Below are positions 8,576 to 16,386 of a stretch of 46,399 bases of DNA, one piece after another. Numbering within the stretch: position 1 is the stretch's first letter; the number at the start of each line of letters is the position of its first letter. The position numbers and the translations under genes are program-made. Location: NCBI RefSeq assembly GCF_002926165.1, contig NZ_MAGP01000133.1:1-46399 (forward strand). The letters are read 5' to 3'. This DNA is from Micromonospora chalcea (lineage in GTDB: Bacteria; Actinomycetota; Actinomycetes; Mycobacteriales; Micromonosporaceae). Below the pieces are notes generated by a model. The model saw nothing but the letters and a program-made list of their open reading frames with translations, was not told where the DNA came from and did not search any database.

Positions 8576-8835
8576 CCGTCGTCGCCGTGATCGTCACCGC
8601 GCTGCTCGTCGCGGCCGGTGGGCTCACCCTCGTCCGCATCATCCGTGGGCCGTCGATCCTCGACCGGGCCGTCGCCACCGACGTGCTGCTCGCCGTCGTC
8701 GGCGCGGCCATCGCCACCGAGGCCGCGTACAGCCGGGACGCCACCGCGCTGCCGGTGCTCGTGGTCCTCGCCCTGGTCGGGTTCGTCGGCTCGGTGAGCG
8801 TCGCCCGCTTCGCGGCTCGGAGAAACCCGAAATGA
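8572..8835 (+). CDS. mrpF: Mrp antiporter subunit F
   Basis: This 87-residue protein starts with GTG in the overlap GTGA with mrpE. It has three hydrophobic helices and the MrpF consensus LVRIIRGPSILDRAVATDVL in the loop after helix one. Its length matches the family (about 85-95 residues). It ends ARRNPK, overlapping the mrpG start by four bases. Confidence 0.93.
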   Translation: MTVVAVIVTALLVAAGGLTLVRIIRGPSILDRAVATDVLLAVVGAAIATEAAYSRDATALPVLVVLALVGFVGSVSVARFAARRNPK

Positions 8836-9230
8836 CGCTCGACACGATCCTGGACACCGTCGCCGGCGTCTGCCTGGTCGCGGGCGCCCTGCTCTGCCTG
8901 GCCGCCGGCATCGCGCTGATCCGCTTCCCGGACGTGCTGTCGCGGATGCACGCGGCGGCCAAGCCGCAGGTGCTCGGGCTGCTGCTGGTGCTGCTCGGCT
9001 GCGCGTTGCGGCTGCGTACCGGGGTGGACATCACCACGCTGGTCCTGGTGGGCCTGTTCCAGCTCGCCACCGCCCCGGTCGCCGCGCACATGGTCGGGCG
9101 GACCGCGTATCCGCACGACGACATCCGACGGGACCTGCTGATCACCGACGAGTTGGCCGGCGACATCGACCGGATCCGGGCGGACCGGGCCGGCGAGCCG
9201 CAGGACACGTCGCCGGCCCGCACGTCCTGA
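8832..9230 (+). CDS. mrpG: Mrp antiporter subunit G
   Basis: This 132-residue subunit overlaps the mrpF stop (ATGA). Three membrane helices carry the family motif IALIRFPDVLSRMHAAAKPQ and the segment LVGLFQLATAPVAAHMVGRTAY. The final ~30 residues form a charged cytoplasmic tail. It closes the mrp operon; the amidohydrolase follows after only 31 bases with no hairpin between, so read-through into it is likely. Confidence 0.93.
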   Translation: MTLDTILDTVAGVCLVAGALLCLAAGIALIRFPDVLSRMHAAAKPQVLGLLLVLLGCALRLRTGVDITTLVLVGLFQLATAPVAAHMVGRTAYPHDDIRRDLLITDELAGDIDRIRADRAGEPQDTSPARTS

Positions 9231-9261
9231 GACTCCGCCCCAGCGTCGAGGCAGGGAGCCC

Positions 9262-10854
9262 ATGAGCGGCACGGTCTACGAGAACGCCCGCATCCACACG
9301 CTCGACCCGGCCCGCCCGCACGCCGAGGCGATGCTGGTCCGCGGCGAGCGGATCGTCGCCGTCGGCGACCTCGCCGAGTGCCGGGACCGGGCCGGCGGCG
9401 GCGCGCGCCGGATCGACCTCGGCGGGATGGCCGTGCTGCCCGGGCTGATCGACAGTCACATCCACGCCGCGTCCTACGTACGCGGGCTGGACCAGGTGGA
9501 CCTGCGCGGCACGTCGAGCCTCGACGAGGCGCTGGCCCGGATCGCGCGGCACGCCGCCACGCTGCCGCCGTACGCCTGGCTGTTCGGTGGCGGGTGGGAC
9601 AGCAACAGGTGGACCCGGCCGGTGCAGCCGACCCGTACCGACCTGGACCGGGTCTGCCCGGACCGCCCGGCCGCGCTGCCCAGCGTCGACGGCCACACCA
9701 TCTGGGTGAACAGCGCCGCGCTGGCCCGCCTCGGCATCGACGCCGCCACCCCCGACCCGCCCGGCGGGCAGATCGCACGCGACGAGCACGGTGAGCCGAC
9801 CGGCATCCTGCGCGAGGCGGCCGCCGACGCGTCCTGGGCGGTGGTGCGCTCCCCGCACGCCGGTGACCTGGTCGCGCAGTTGCGCGCCCACCTGCCCCGG
9901 CTGCTCGCCGCCGGCCTGACCGGCATCCACGACCTGGACGGGCAGGACGCCCGCGCCGCCTACGAGACGCTGTACGCCCGGGGCGAGCTGCCGCTGCGGG
10001 TGCACAAGACGATCCCGGCCACGGCGCTGGACGAGGCGATCGACAGCGGCTGGGCCACCGGCGACGGGGACCGGTGGCTGAGCACCGGCCCGGTGAAGAT
10101 CTTCACCGACGGCGCGCTCGGCTCGCACACCTGCCTGATGAGCGAGCCGTACGACGGCGAGCCCGGCAACCACGGCATCGCCGTCACCCCGGCCGAGGAG
10201 TTCGAGCGGCTGCTGGCCACCGCCGCCGGGGCCGGCATCGCGGTGGCGGCGCACGCCATCGGCGACGCGGCGAACCGGATGGTGCTGCGGGCGTACGCGC
10301 GCTGGCGCGATTCGGCCGGGCCCGGCCCGGCGGCGCGGCTGCGGCACCGGATCGAGCACACGCAGCACCTGCTGCCCGAGGACGTGCCGTTGCTCGCCCG
10401 CTCCGGGGTGATCGCCTCGATGCAGCCCACCCACTGCACCAGCGACATTCCGCTGACCAGCCGGATGCTCGCCGGCCGGGACCTCGCCTCGTACGCCTGG
10501 CGCAGCCTGCTCGACGCCGGGGCCGTCGTGGCGTTCGGGTCGGACGCCCCGGTGGAGGACCCCGACCCGTTCTTCGGCGTGCACGCCGCGGTGACCCGGC
10601 AGCAGCCCGACGGGACCCCGCCCGGCGGCGTCGACCCGCACGAGCGGCTCGACCTGGACACGGCGCTGCGCTGCTTCACCGGGGCCGGCGCGTACGCCTC
10701 CTACGAGGAGCACCTGAAGGGGCGGCTGCGCCCCGGCATGCTCGCCGACTTCATCGCGCTGCCCACCGACCCGTACCGGGTGGAGCCGGCGCGACTGCGG
10801 GACCTGACAGTGGCGCTGACCGTGGTCGGCGGCGTGGTGCGCTGGCAGCGCTGA
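9262..10854 (+). CDS. YtcJ-like metal-dependent amidohydrolase
   Basis: This 530-residue member of the amidohydrolase_3 (YtcJ-like) group has a composite beta-sandwich that opens at about residues 1-60 with NARIHTLDPARPHAEAMLV. The metal motif LIDSHIHA lies near residue 65, followed by GGGWDSNRW, AHAIGDAANRMVLRAY, RHRIEHTQHLLPEDVP and FGSDAPVEDPDPFFGV (the catalytic Asp region). The closing segment RLRPGMLADFIAL is typical. YtcJ relatives hydrolyse amide or formamide bonds; the substrate cannot be told from sequence. AGGGAG precedes the ATG. It probably shares transcripts with the mrp operon and ends at a strong terminator. Confidence 0.88.
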   Translation: MSGTVYENARIHTLDPARPHAEAMLVRGERIVAVGDLAECRDRAGGGARRIDLGGMAVLPGLIDSHIHAASYVRGLDQVDLRGTSSLDEALARIARHAATLPPYAWLFGGGWDSNRWTRPVQPTRTDLDRVCPDRPAALPSVDGHTIWVNSAALARLGIDAATPDPPGGQIARDEHGEPTGILREAAADASWAVVRSPHAGDLVAQLRAHLPRLLAAGLTGIHDLDGQDARAAYETLYARGELPLRVHKTIPATALDEAIDSGWATGDGDRWLSTGPVKIFTDGALGSHTCLMSEPYDGEPGNHGIAVTPAEEFERLLATAAGAGIAVAAHAIGDAANRMVLRAYARWRDSAGPGPAARLRHRIEHTQHLLPEDVPLLARSGVIASMQPTHCTSDIPLTSRMLAGRDLASYAWRSLLDAGAVVAFGSDAPVEDPDPFFGVHAAVTRQQPDGTPPGGVDPHERLDLDTALRCFTGAGAYASYEEHLKGRLRPGMLADFIALPTDPYRVEPARLRDLTVALTVVGGVVRWQR

Positions 10855-10894
10855 CCGTGTCCCGCCCGGACGCCGCTGTCCGGGCGGGACACGG
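10855..10894. terminator. Perfect 16-bp hairpin between convergent genes
   Basis: ccgtgtcccgcccgga (10855-10870) pairs without mismatch with 10879-10894 around an eight-base loop. It starts immediately after the amidohydrolase stop and ends three bases before the sialidase stop, so it can terminate both convergent genes. No U-tract is present, as is usual for high-GC actinobacteria. Confidence 0.9.
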
Positions 10895-10897
10895 CTC

Positions 10898-12649
10898 TCA
10901 GGCGCCCTTCACCCAGCCGAGGCTGAACCGGGCGAAGTAGATGCCGCCGGTGTCGCCCACCTCGTACAGGTTGCCGACCGTGCCGTCGGCCAGCACCGCC
11001 ATCGTCGAGTAGCCGGCGCCGCCGGGCTTGACCAGTGCCCGCGCCGGCCAGCTCGCGCCGTCGTCGGTGGACAGCCGTACGGTGAGGTCGTTGCGCGCGC
11101 TCGGGTGCGCGTTGTTGCTGAACAAGGCCGTGCGGGTCCGCACCGGCGCCCGGTTCGCGCCGACCTCGGACGGCCGCAGGTAGGACATCTCGTCGGCGTT
11201 GCACAGCGGGTCGGTCAGCAGCGTGCTGGCCGTGGCCGCGCCGAACGTCGCGGCGCCGTCGGTGGAGGTGGCGTAGAAGCGGCTGCGGGTCGAGTTGTGC
11301 CGCATGTTCTGCACGATCGCGCCGGTGCCGCGCTCGATCGCCTTGCTCTCGTTGATGTTCCCGCCGGCGGATCCGCCACGGCGCCAGGTCGCGCCGTGGT
11401 CGTCGCTGTAGATGTTCGCGGCGTGGCTGGTGCCGGCCGAGTCCCGGTAGGCGATCGGCTGGATCAGACGGCCGGTGCTCGTCTGGATGCCGTGGCCGGA
11501 GGAGAAGAACACCTGCCGCCAGGTGGGGTCCTTGACGGCCGGGTTCAGCTCGACGGGCGCGCTCCAGGTGGCGCCGTTGTCCCGGCTGGTGATGTAGCGC
11601 AGGTGCATGCTGTTCGGGTCGTCGGCGGTGTTCAGGCCGGAGCCGCCGGACCAGAAGCTGATGCCGGGCCGGGGGGAGTAGGTGAAGAAGCAGTAGACGA
11701 CGCCGGTGGCGCGGTCCACGAGCAGGCTGGGGTCGCCGACGCCCTCGCTGGTGGTGGGCGGGGCGTGGATGACCCGGGGCTGCTCGAAGGTGCGGCCGCC
11801 GTCGGTGCTGCGGATCATCACGATCTGGATGTTGTTGGTGCCGCCGCCGAGGTCGTACGAGCCGTTCACCCGGGCGTCGGCCACGGCGATGACGGTGCCG
11901 TTGTTGGTGACGGCCAGGCCGGGGATGCGGACCGAGGCGACGGTGCCGTCGTACCGGCCGCCCGTGCCGTTGAGGTCGCGGATCACGGTCTGCGTGGTGA
12001 GCAGCGTGGTGCTGGTCATCTGCGGGGTGCCGGTGGCCAGGTCGCAGGAGGTGGTGCCGCGCAGCGTGGTGTCGAAGCCGGGGGCGGTGACCCGCAGCGT
12101 GTACGGGGCGCCGGCGCCGACGGTCCAGTAGTGCAGGTAGTTGCCGCCAGCGGCGATGGTGCGGGTCCACGGCGAGCCGGTGCGTCCGGGCCACGTGACG
12201 GTGAAGTCCCGGGCGGTCGTGGTGCGGTTCTCCAGCGCGAGCTGGAGGCGGCCGTTGGTGCAGTCGAAGCTGGTGAGCGCGGACATGCCGGTGCCGCAGT
12301 GGAAGAGGCCGGAGGTGGTCTCGTCCAGGCCGGTCGGGGTCGTCGTGCGCAGCGTGTACGGCGTGCCGGGGGACAGCGTCCAGTACAGCTCGGCGCCGCT
12401 GCCGGCCGCGACGGTGCGGGTCCAGGGCGAGCCGGACCGGCCGGGCCAGGTGACTGTGTACGTCTGTGCCGTGGTGCTGCGGTTGTCCAGAAGCAGGAGC
12501 AGCCGGCCGGTGGTGCAGTCGGCGCCGACGGTGGCGCTCACGTCGGCGGGGGCGGCCTGGGCCGGGGTGGCGGGGAGCACCGTCAGCAGGCCGAGGAGGA
12601 CGGCCAGGCCGGCGGTCACCCGGCGTGGTATCGCACGGACAGGGGGCAC
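10898..12649 (-). CDS. Secreted exo-alpha-sialidase (GH33) with two N-terminal repeat domains
   Basis: This 583-residue secreted sialidase releases terminal sialic acid. A Sec signal (RAIPRRVTAGLAVLLGLLTV, cleavage near PAQAAPA) precedes two homologous ~80-residue domains. Each is bounded by Cys (ADCTTGRL...FHCGTG and FDCTNGRL...SCDLATG) and carries a TVTWPGR(S/T)GSPWTRT segment, possibly for carbohydrate or cell-wall binding. The catalytic propeller has the Arg motif SVRIPGLAV and five Asp boxes: STDGGRTF, SRDNGATW, SDDHGATW, STDGAATF (degenerate) and STDDGASW. A late Tyr lies in GGAGYSTMAVLADG. GTG start; AAGGA lies eight bases upstream. Its promoter carries the same operator word as the importer operon. 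Confidence 0.9.
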   Translation of the reverse strand: MPPVRAIPRRVTAGLAVLLGLLTVLPATPAQAAPADVSATVGADCTTGRLLLLLDNRSTTAQTYTVTWPGRSGSPWTRTVAAGSGAELYWTLSPGTPYTLRTTTPTGLDETTSGLFHCGTGMSALTSFDCTNGRLQLALENRTTTARDFTVTWPGRTGSPWTRTIAAGGNYLHYWTVGAGAPYTLRVTAPGFDTTLRGTTSCDLATGTPQMTSTTLLTTQTVIRDLNGTGGRYDGTVASVRIPGLAVTNNGTVIAVADARVNGSYDLGGGTNNIQIVMIRSTDGGRTFEQPRVIHAPPTTSEGVGDPSLLVDRATGVVYCFFTYSPRPGISFWSGGSGLNTADDPNSMHLRYITSRDNGATWSAPVELNPAVKDPTWRQVFFSSGHGIQTSTGRLIQPIAYRDSAGTSHAANIYSDDHGATWRRGGSAGGNINESKAIERGTGAIVQNMRHNSTRSRFYATSTDGAATFGAATASTLLTDPLCNADEMSYLRPSEVGANRAPVRTRTALFSNNAHPSARNDLTVRLSTDDGASWPARALVKPGGAGYSTMAVLADGTVGNLYEVGDTGGIYFARFSLGWVKGA

Positions 12650-12691
12650 GGGGGATTCCTTCCGGACGGGGGTGAGGATCGGAGCGACAGC

Positions 12692-12713
12692 GTCAGACGT
12701 CGGACGTCCGATG
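12692..12713. promoter_or_regulatory. Likely GntR operator in front of the sialidase gene
   Basis: The stretch contains TCAGACGTC (12693-12701) running into the perfect 12-bp palindrome tcggacgtccga (12700-12711). The word TCAGACGTC recurs twice in the intergenic region of the divergent GntR/transporter genes (13618-13633). It lies just downstream of the predicted -10, so a bound repressor would block transcription at or after the start point. Confidence 0.6.
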
Positions 12714-12723
12714 TTGGGTACGT

Positions 12724-12752
12724 ACGCTAAGCCGATCGATGGGACCCGTCAA
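12724..12752 (-). promoter_or_regulatory. Sigma-70-type promoter for the sialidase gene
   Basis: On the minus strand a -35 TTGACG (12747-12752) is followed by a 17-bp spacer and a -10 TAGCGT (12724-12729). The expected start point is near 12717, immediately before the putative operator. The transcript would have a leader of about 70 bases. Confidence 0.6.
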
Positions 12753-12789
12753 GGAATCCGACGATGTGGACCGTGCACAAAGGGCGCGC

Positions 12790-12818
12790 GCAGGCCGGCC
12801 GGGCCGCCGGCGGCCTGC
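12790..12818 (-). terminator. Possible terminator after the GntR gene
   Basis: gcaggccg (12790-12797) pairs with cggcctgc (12811-12818) around a 13-base GC-rich loop. It sits 19 bases past the GntR stop in the direction of transcription. The short stem makes this a weak call. Confidence 0.35.
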
Positions 12819-12836
12819 CGGTGTCCGGTCGCCGGG

Positions 12837-13568
12837 TCAGGCCTGGGCGGCGCGGGCGATGCTCGCCCGGATGGGCGCGTAGTGCTCGGCGATGGCCGAG
12901 CGCAGCGCCGCCGCGTCCCCGGCGGTGAGGGCGGCCACGATGGCCTGGTGCCGCTGGGCGGTGATGACCCGGTCCTCCGGCTCGGTGCGCAGGGTCGGCG
13001 CGACGATGGCCTGCACCTGCCAGAACGCCTCGGTCAGCTGGACCAGCAGGTCGTTGCCGAGTGGCTCCATCAGCTTCAGGTGGAAGGCCCGGTCGACGTC
13101 GAGGAAGTCCTCGCCCTGTGCCGCCCGGCTGCGCATCTCGTCGGCGAGCGCGGACAGCTCCGACCGGTGTTCCTCGTCCAGGGCGTCGATGACGGTGGCC
13201 GCCAGCCCCTGCTCCAGCGTCTGCCGGATGTCGACGACCTGGGCCAGTACGTGGTGGTCGTCCTCGCCGCTGAGCAGCCCTCGGAACGTCAGGCTCTCCA
13301 CCAGGGCGTTGAGGGACATCCGGCCGACGAACGTGCCGTGGCCGTGGCGCACCTCGACGATGTCGAGCGCGGAGAGGATCTTGACGGCCTCGCGGACGCT
13401 GGAGCGGCTGGCGCCGACCGCCTCGCACAGCTCCGTCTCGGTGGGCAGGAGATTGCCCGGCTTGAGGCGGTTGCGCAGGATGTACTCCTTGATCCTGGTG
13501 GCGACCTCCTGCCGGCGAGGGCTCGGCCGCTCGGCGCCGCGTAGCGGACTGGCGTCAATGGTCGTCAT
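12837..13568 (-). CDS. FadR-type GntR repressor, probable sialic acid regulator (NanR-like)
   Basis: This 243-residue regulator has a winged helix at about residues 20-85 (RIKEYILRNRLKPGNLLPTE, SRSSVREAVKILSALDIVEV, HGTFVG) and a C-terminal FCD domain. The FCD metal ligands are visible: Asp/His in DVDRAFHLKLMEP, His in AQRHQAIVAAL and His in AEHYAPI. I chose the ATG at 13568 because AAGGGG sits before it; an upstream in-frame GTG at 13607 has no spaced site. It lies between the sialidase gene and the divergent sialic acid importer, and TCAGACGTC words occur in both promoter regions. It is therefore most likely the local repressor, released by sialic acid or a breakdown product. The effector is inferred. 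Confidence 0.85.
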   Translation of the reverse strand: MTTIDASPLRGAERPSPRRQEVATRIKEYILRNRLKPGNLLPTETELCEAVGASRSSVREAVKILSALDIVEVRHGHGTFVGRMSLNALVESLTFRGLLSGEDDHHVLAQVVDIRQTLEQGLAATVIDALDEEHRSELSALADEMRSRAAQGEDFLDVDRAFHLKLMEPLGNDLLVQLTEAFWQVQAIVAPTLRTEPEDRVITAQRHQAIVAALTAGDAAALRSAIAEHYAPIRASIARAAQA

Positions 13569-13616
13569 CTGCCCCTTGCCCTTCGTTCCCGAATCTGACA
13601 CCCTCACCCTACCGGC

Positions 13617-13634
13617 ATCAGACGTCAGACGTCA
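13617..13634. promoter_or_regulatory. Likely GntR operator between the regulator and importer operon
   Basis: atcagacgtcagacgtcat holds two overlapping copies of TCAGACGTC (13618-13626 and 13625-13633), stepping by seven bases. It sits in the divergent intergenic region, 72 bases before the binding-protein start and about 50 bases before the GntR start. It could therefore control both directions. A possible -10 for the importer, TACACT (13642-13647), lies just downstream, which would put the operator near the -35. Confidence 0.6.
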
Positions 13635-13705
13635 TACACCTTACACTTCACATCCCCGGCGCGAGCGGCGACGCGAGCGCATGAAGAGCCTATGGAGGCA
13701 TCTAC

Positions 13706-15328
13706 GTGAGCACCACCGGTAAGTCGCGGAGCTGGCGCGTGCCGCGCCGCCGCGTCCGCCCCCTGGCCGTCGCCTCCCTCGGAGCGACCCTCGCCCTCGG
13801 GCTGGTGGCCTGTAGCGGCGGTCCCGCCTCGACCAACGCGGTCAGCGGCGGGAAGGCGGGCACGTCGATCGAGGCCACCCTGGCGTTCACGCTCTCCAGC
13901 GGTTTCGACCCGGGCAACGCCTCCTCCGCCGTGGCGACCGCCGTCAACCAGCACGTCTTCGAGGGTCTCGTGGACCTCGACCCGATCACGCGGGAACCCT
14001 ACAACGCCCTGGCCAAGAGCGACCCGACGCCCGGCGCCGACGGCCTCACGTACACCGTGACGCTGCGCGACGGCGCGAAGTTCTCCGACGGCACCCCCGT
14101 CACCGCCGAGGACGTCGCCTGGTCGTTCACCCGGGTGCTGAAGCCGGCGGACCCGAAGGCGCCGCCGCTGATGCAGGGCTTCGTCTCGTTCCTCGACAGC
14201 GTCACCGCCAAGGACGCGGCCACCGTCGAGTTCAAGCTGAAGTACCCGTTCGCCCTGTTCAGCGAGCGGATCTCGGTCATCAAGGTCGTGCCCAAGGCCA
14301 AGACCGGTGACGCGGCAGCGGCCAAGGCGTTCGACACCGCGCCGATCGGCTCCGGCCCGTTCAAGGTGGACAGCGCGTCCAAGGAATCCGGCATCAAGCT
14401 GAGCAAGAACGAGACCTACAACGGCCCGCGCCCGGCCAAGGTCGAGACGATGACGTGGAACACCACCACCGAGGCGTCGGCCCGGGTGTCGGACCTGCAG
14501 GGCGGCCGCGTGCAGGCCATCGAGGCCGTGCCGTACCTGAACGTCGACTCGCTCAAGGACAAGTACACGATCGACGTGAAGCAGGCCTTCAACCAGGTCT
14601 TCCTCATGTTCAACAACGCCGCCGCGCCGTTCAGCGACAAGCGCGTCCGCCAGGCCCTGCACTACGCCATCGACAAGGACGCGGTCATCAAGACCGCGCT
14701 CAACGGCTACGGCAGCCCGGCGACCAGCTACCTCGACGAGGGCAACAAGGCGTACCAGAAGGCCGCCACCGTCTACGACTACAACCCGGACAAGGCCAAG
14801 GCCCTGCTCCAGGAGGCCGGCGTCACCAACCTGTCGTTCCGGCTCGACACCACCGACAACTCGGTGGTCAAGGACGTCGCCCCGCTGGTCATCGAGCAGT
14901 GGAAGAAGATCGGCGTCAACGCCACGCTCAACACCGTGCCGTCCTCGGCCATCTACGGCGACATCGTCCCCAAGGACACGTTCCGGGTGCTCATGGCCAC
15001 CGGTGACCCGAGCGTCTTCGGCGTCGACACCGACCTGCTGATGCGCTGGTACTACTTCGGCGAGACCTGGCCGGGCCAGCGTTACCGCTGGAGCGACGCC
15101 AACCGCAAGGCCATGGGCGACCTGCTGGACAAGGCCGCGCAGACCTCCGACGAGGCGGCCCGCAAGGCGCTGTGGAAGCAGGCCCTGGACATGGTGGCGG
15201 ACGACGCCCCGCTCTACCCGATCCTGCACACCAAGGTCGTCACCGCGTACGACCCGGCCAAGCTCGACGGCTTCTCGGGCGCCTCGACCACCGGCCTGTA
15301 CTTCCTGGGCACCGGCCGGACCGGCTGA
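13706..15328 (+). CDS. ABC importer substrate-binding lipoprotein (family 5), probable sialic acid binding
   Basis: This 540-residue SBP_bac_5 (DppA/OppA fold) protein has a twin-Arg-rich n-region, a hydrophobic stretch and a lipobox ending GLVAC-S near residue 36. It is therefore a membrane-anchored lipoprotein. Family sequences include YTVTLRDGAKFSDGTPVTAEDVAWSF (first 20 residues diagnostic), IGSGPFKV and RVRQALHYAIDKDAVI. GGAGG lies eight bases before the GTG start. By sequence alone it is a peptide/nickel-type binder. The neighbours (sialidase, NanA, NanK and NanE homologues) make sialic acid the likely ligand, as for the SatABCD- and SiaEFGI-type importers of Haemophilus ducreyi and Corynebacterium glutamicum. 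Confidence 0.88.
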   Translation: MSTTGKSRSWRVPRRRVRPLAVASLGATLALGLVACSGGPASTNAVSGGKAGTSIEATLAFTLSSGFDPGNASSAVATAVNQHVFEGLVDLDPITREPYNALAKSDPTPGADGLTYTVTLRDGAKFSDGTPVTAEDVAWSFTRVLKPADPKAPPLMQGFVSFLDSVTAKDAATVEFKLKYPFALFSERISVIKVVPKAKTGDAAAAKAFDTAPIGSGPFKVDSASKESGIKLSKNETYNGPRPAKVETMTWNTTTEASARVSDLQGGRVQAIEAVPYLNVDSLKDKYTIDVKQAFNQVFLMFNNAAAPFSDKRVRQALHYAIDKDAVIKTALNGYGSPATSYLDEGNKAYQKAATVYDYNPDKAKALLQEAGVTNLSFRLDTTDNSVVKDVAPLVIEQWKKIGVNATLNTVPSSAIYGDIVPKDTFRVLMATGDPSVFGVDTDLLMRWYYFGETWPGQRYRWSDANRKAMGDLLDKAAQTSDEAARKALWKQALDMVADDAPLYPILHTKVVTAYDPAKLDGFSGASTTGLYFLGTGRTG

Positions 15329-15355
15329 GCCCACTCGGGGCTCCGCCCCCGCCTC

Positions 15356-15398
15356 CGTCCCGTCCGGCCGCACGTGACCCATGCGGCCGGACGGGACG
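15356..15398 (+). terminator. 17-bp hairpin between binding-protein and permease genes
   Basis: cgtcccgtccggccgca (15356-15372) pairs perfectly with 15382-15398 around a nine-base loop. It lies inside the 101-bp gap between the binding-protein gene and the first permease, in an otherwise tightly packed operon. It probably acts as a partial terminator or mRNA stabiliser, giving more binding protein than membrane components. Confidence 0.75.
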
Positions 15399-15429
15399 CC
15401 CCGGCGCCCCGCCACGAGAAAGAGAATCA

Positions 15430-16386
15430 ATGCTGACCGTCCTGAACCTGGTCGCACGACGATTCCTGACGCTGATCCCCCTGGTGCTGGGCATCACGCT
15501 CTTCGTCTTCGTGATCATGCAGTTCTCCCCGATCGACCCGGCGCTGTCCGTCCTCGGCGACCAGGCCACGCCGGCGCAGGTCGAGGCGTTCCGCGCCGCG
15601 AACGGGCTGAACGACCCGCTGCCGCTGCGCTACCTGCACTTCCTCGGCGACCTCGTCCGCGGCGACCTCGGCATGACGTTCCCGCCGTCGGTCCCGGTCG
15701 CCGAGAAGATCGCCATGGCGCTGCCGCTGACCATCCAGCTCACCGCGCTCGGCGTCGTCGGCGCGCTGGTCATCGCGCTGGCCCTCGGCATCCCGGCCGC
15801 CCTGTACCGGGACCGCTGGCCCGACCAGGTCATCCGGATCGTCTCCATGGCCGGCATCGCCACGCCTTCGTTCTGGCTGGCCCTGCTGTTCATCCAGGAG
15901 TTCTCGGTCCGCCGCCCGATCTTCCCGACCGGTGGATACGTCAACCCCGCCGACTCGGTCGGCCTCTGGCTGCAGTCCCTCGCGCTGCCCGCGCTGGCGC
16001 TGGCCGTACCGGTCGGCTGCTCGCTGGCCCGCATCGTCCGCACGTCGATGGTCGAGGAACTCGACAAGGACTACGTCCGCACCGCCGTCGGCGCCGGACT
16101 GCCACCGCGCGTGGTGATCGGCCGCAACGTGCTGCGCAACGCGCTGGTCAACCCGCTCACCGCGCTCGGCCTGCGGATCGGCTACCTCATCGGCGGCACC
16201 GTCGTCATCGAGGCCATCTTCTCGCTGCCTGGCATGGGCACCCAGATCATGAGCGCCGTCCAGCAGAACGACACCGCGCTCGCCCAGGGCACCGTGCTCA
16301 CCATCGCGCTGTGCTTCGTCCTGGTGAACCTGGTCGTCGACATCCTCTACCTCTTCGCCAACCCCCGACTGCGCGGAGGCCACTGA
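15430..16386 (+). CDS. ABC importer permease (DppB type)
   Basis: This 318-residue inner-membrane permease has six predicted helices, with the family opening RRFLTLIPLVLGITLFVFVI. The EAA loop reads EELDKDYVRTAVGAGLPPRV, followed by NPLTALGLRIGYLIGG and VIEAIFSLPGMG. All are typical of DppB/OppB permeases of family-5 importers. ATG start with GAGAA upstream (a weak site). Its stop shares one base with the start of the next gene, so the two are translationally coupled. Confidence 0.93.
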   Translation: MLTVLNLVARRFLTLIPLVLGITLFVFVIMQFSPIDPALSVLGDQATPAQVEAFRAANGLNDPLPLRYLHFLGDLVRGDLGMTFPPSVPVAEKIAMALPLTIQLTALGVVGALVIALALGIPAALYRDRWPDQVIRIVSMAGIATPSFWLALLFIQEFSVRRPIFPTGGYVNPADSVGLWLQSLALPALALAVPVGCSLARIVRTSMVEELDKDYVRTAVGAGLPPRVVIGRNVLRNALVNPLTALGLRIGYLIGGTVVIEAIFSLPGMGTQIMSAVQQNDTALAQGTVLTIALCFVLVNLVVDILYLFANPRLRGGH

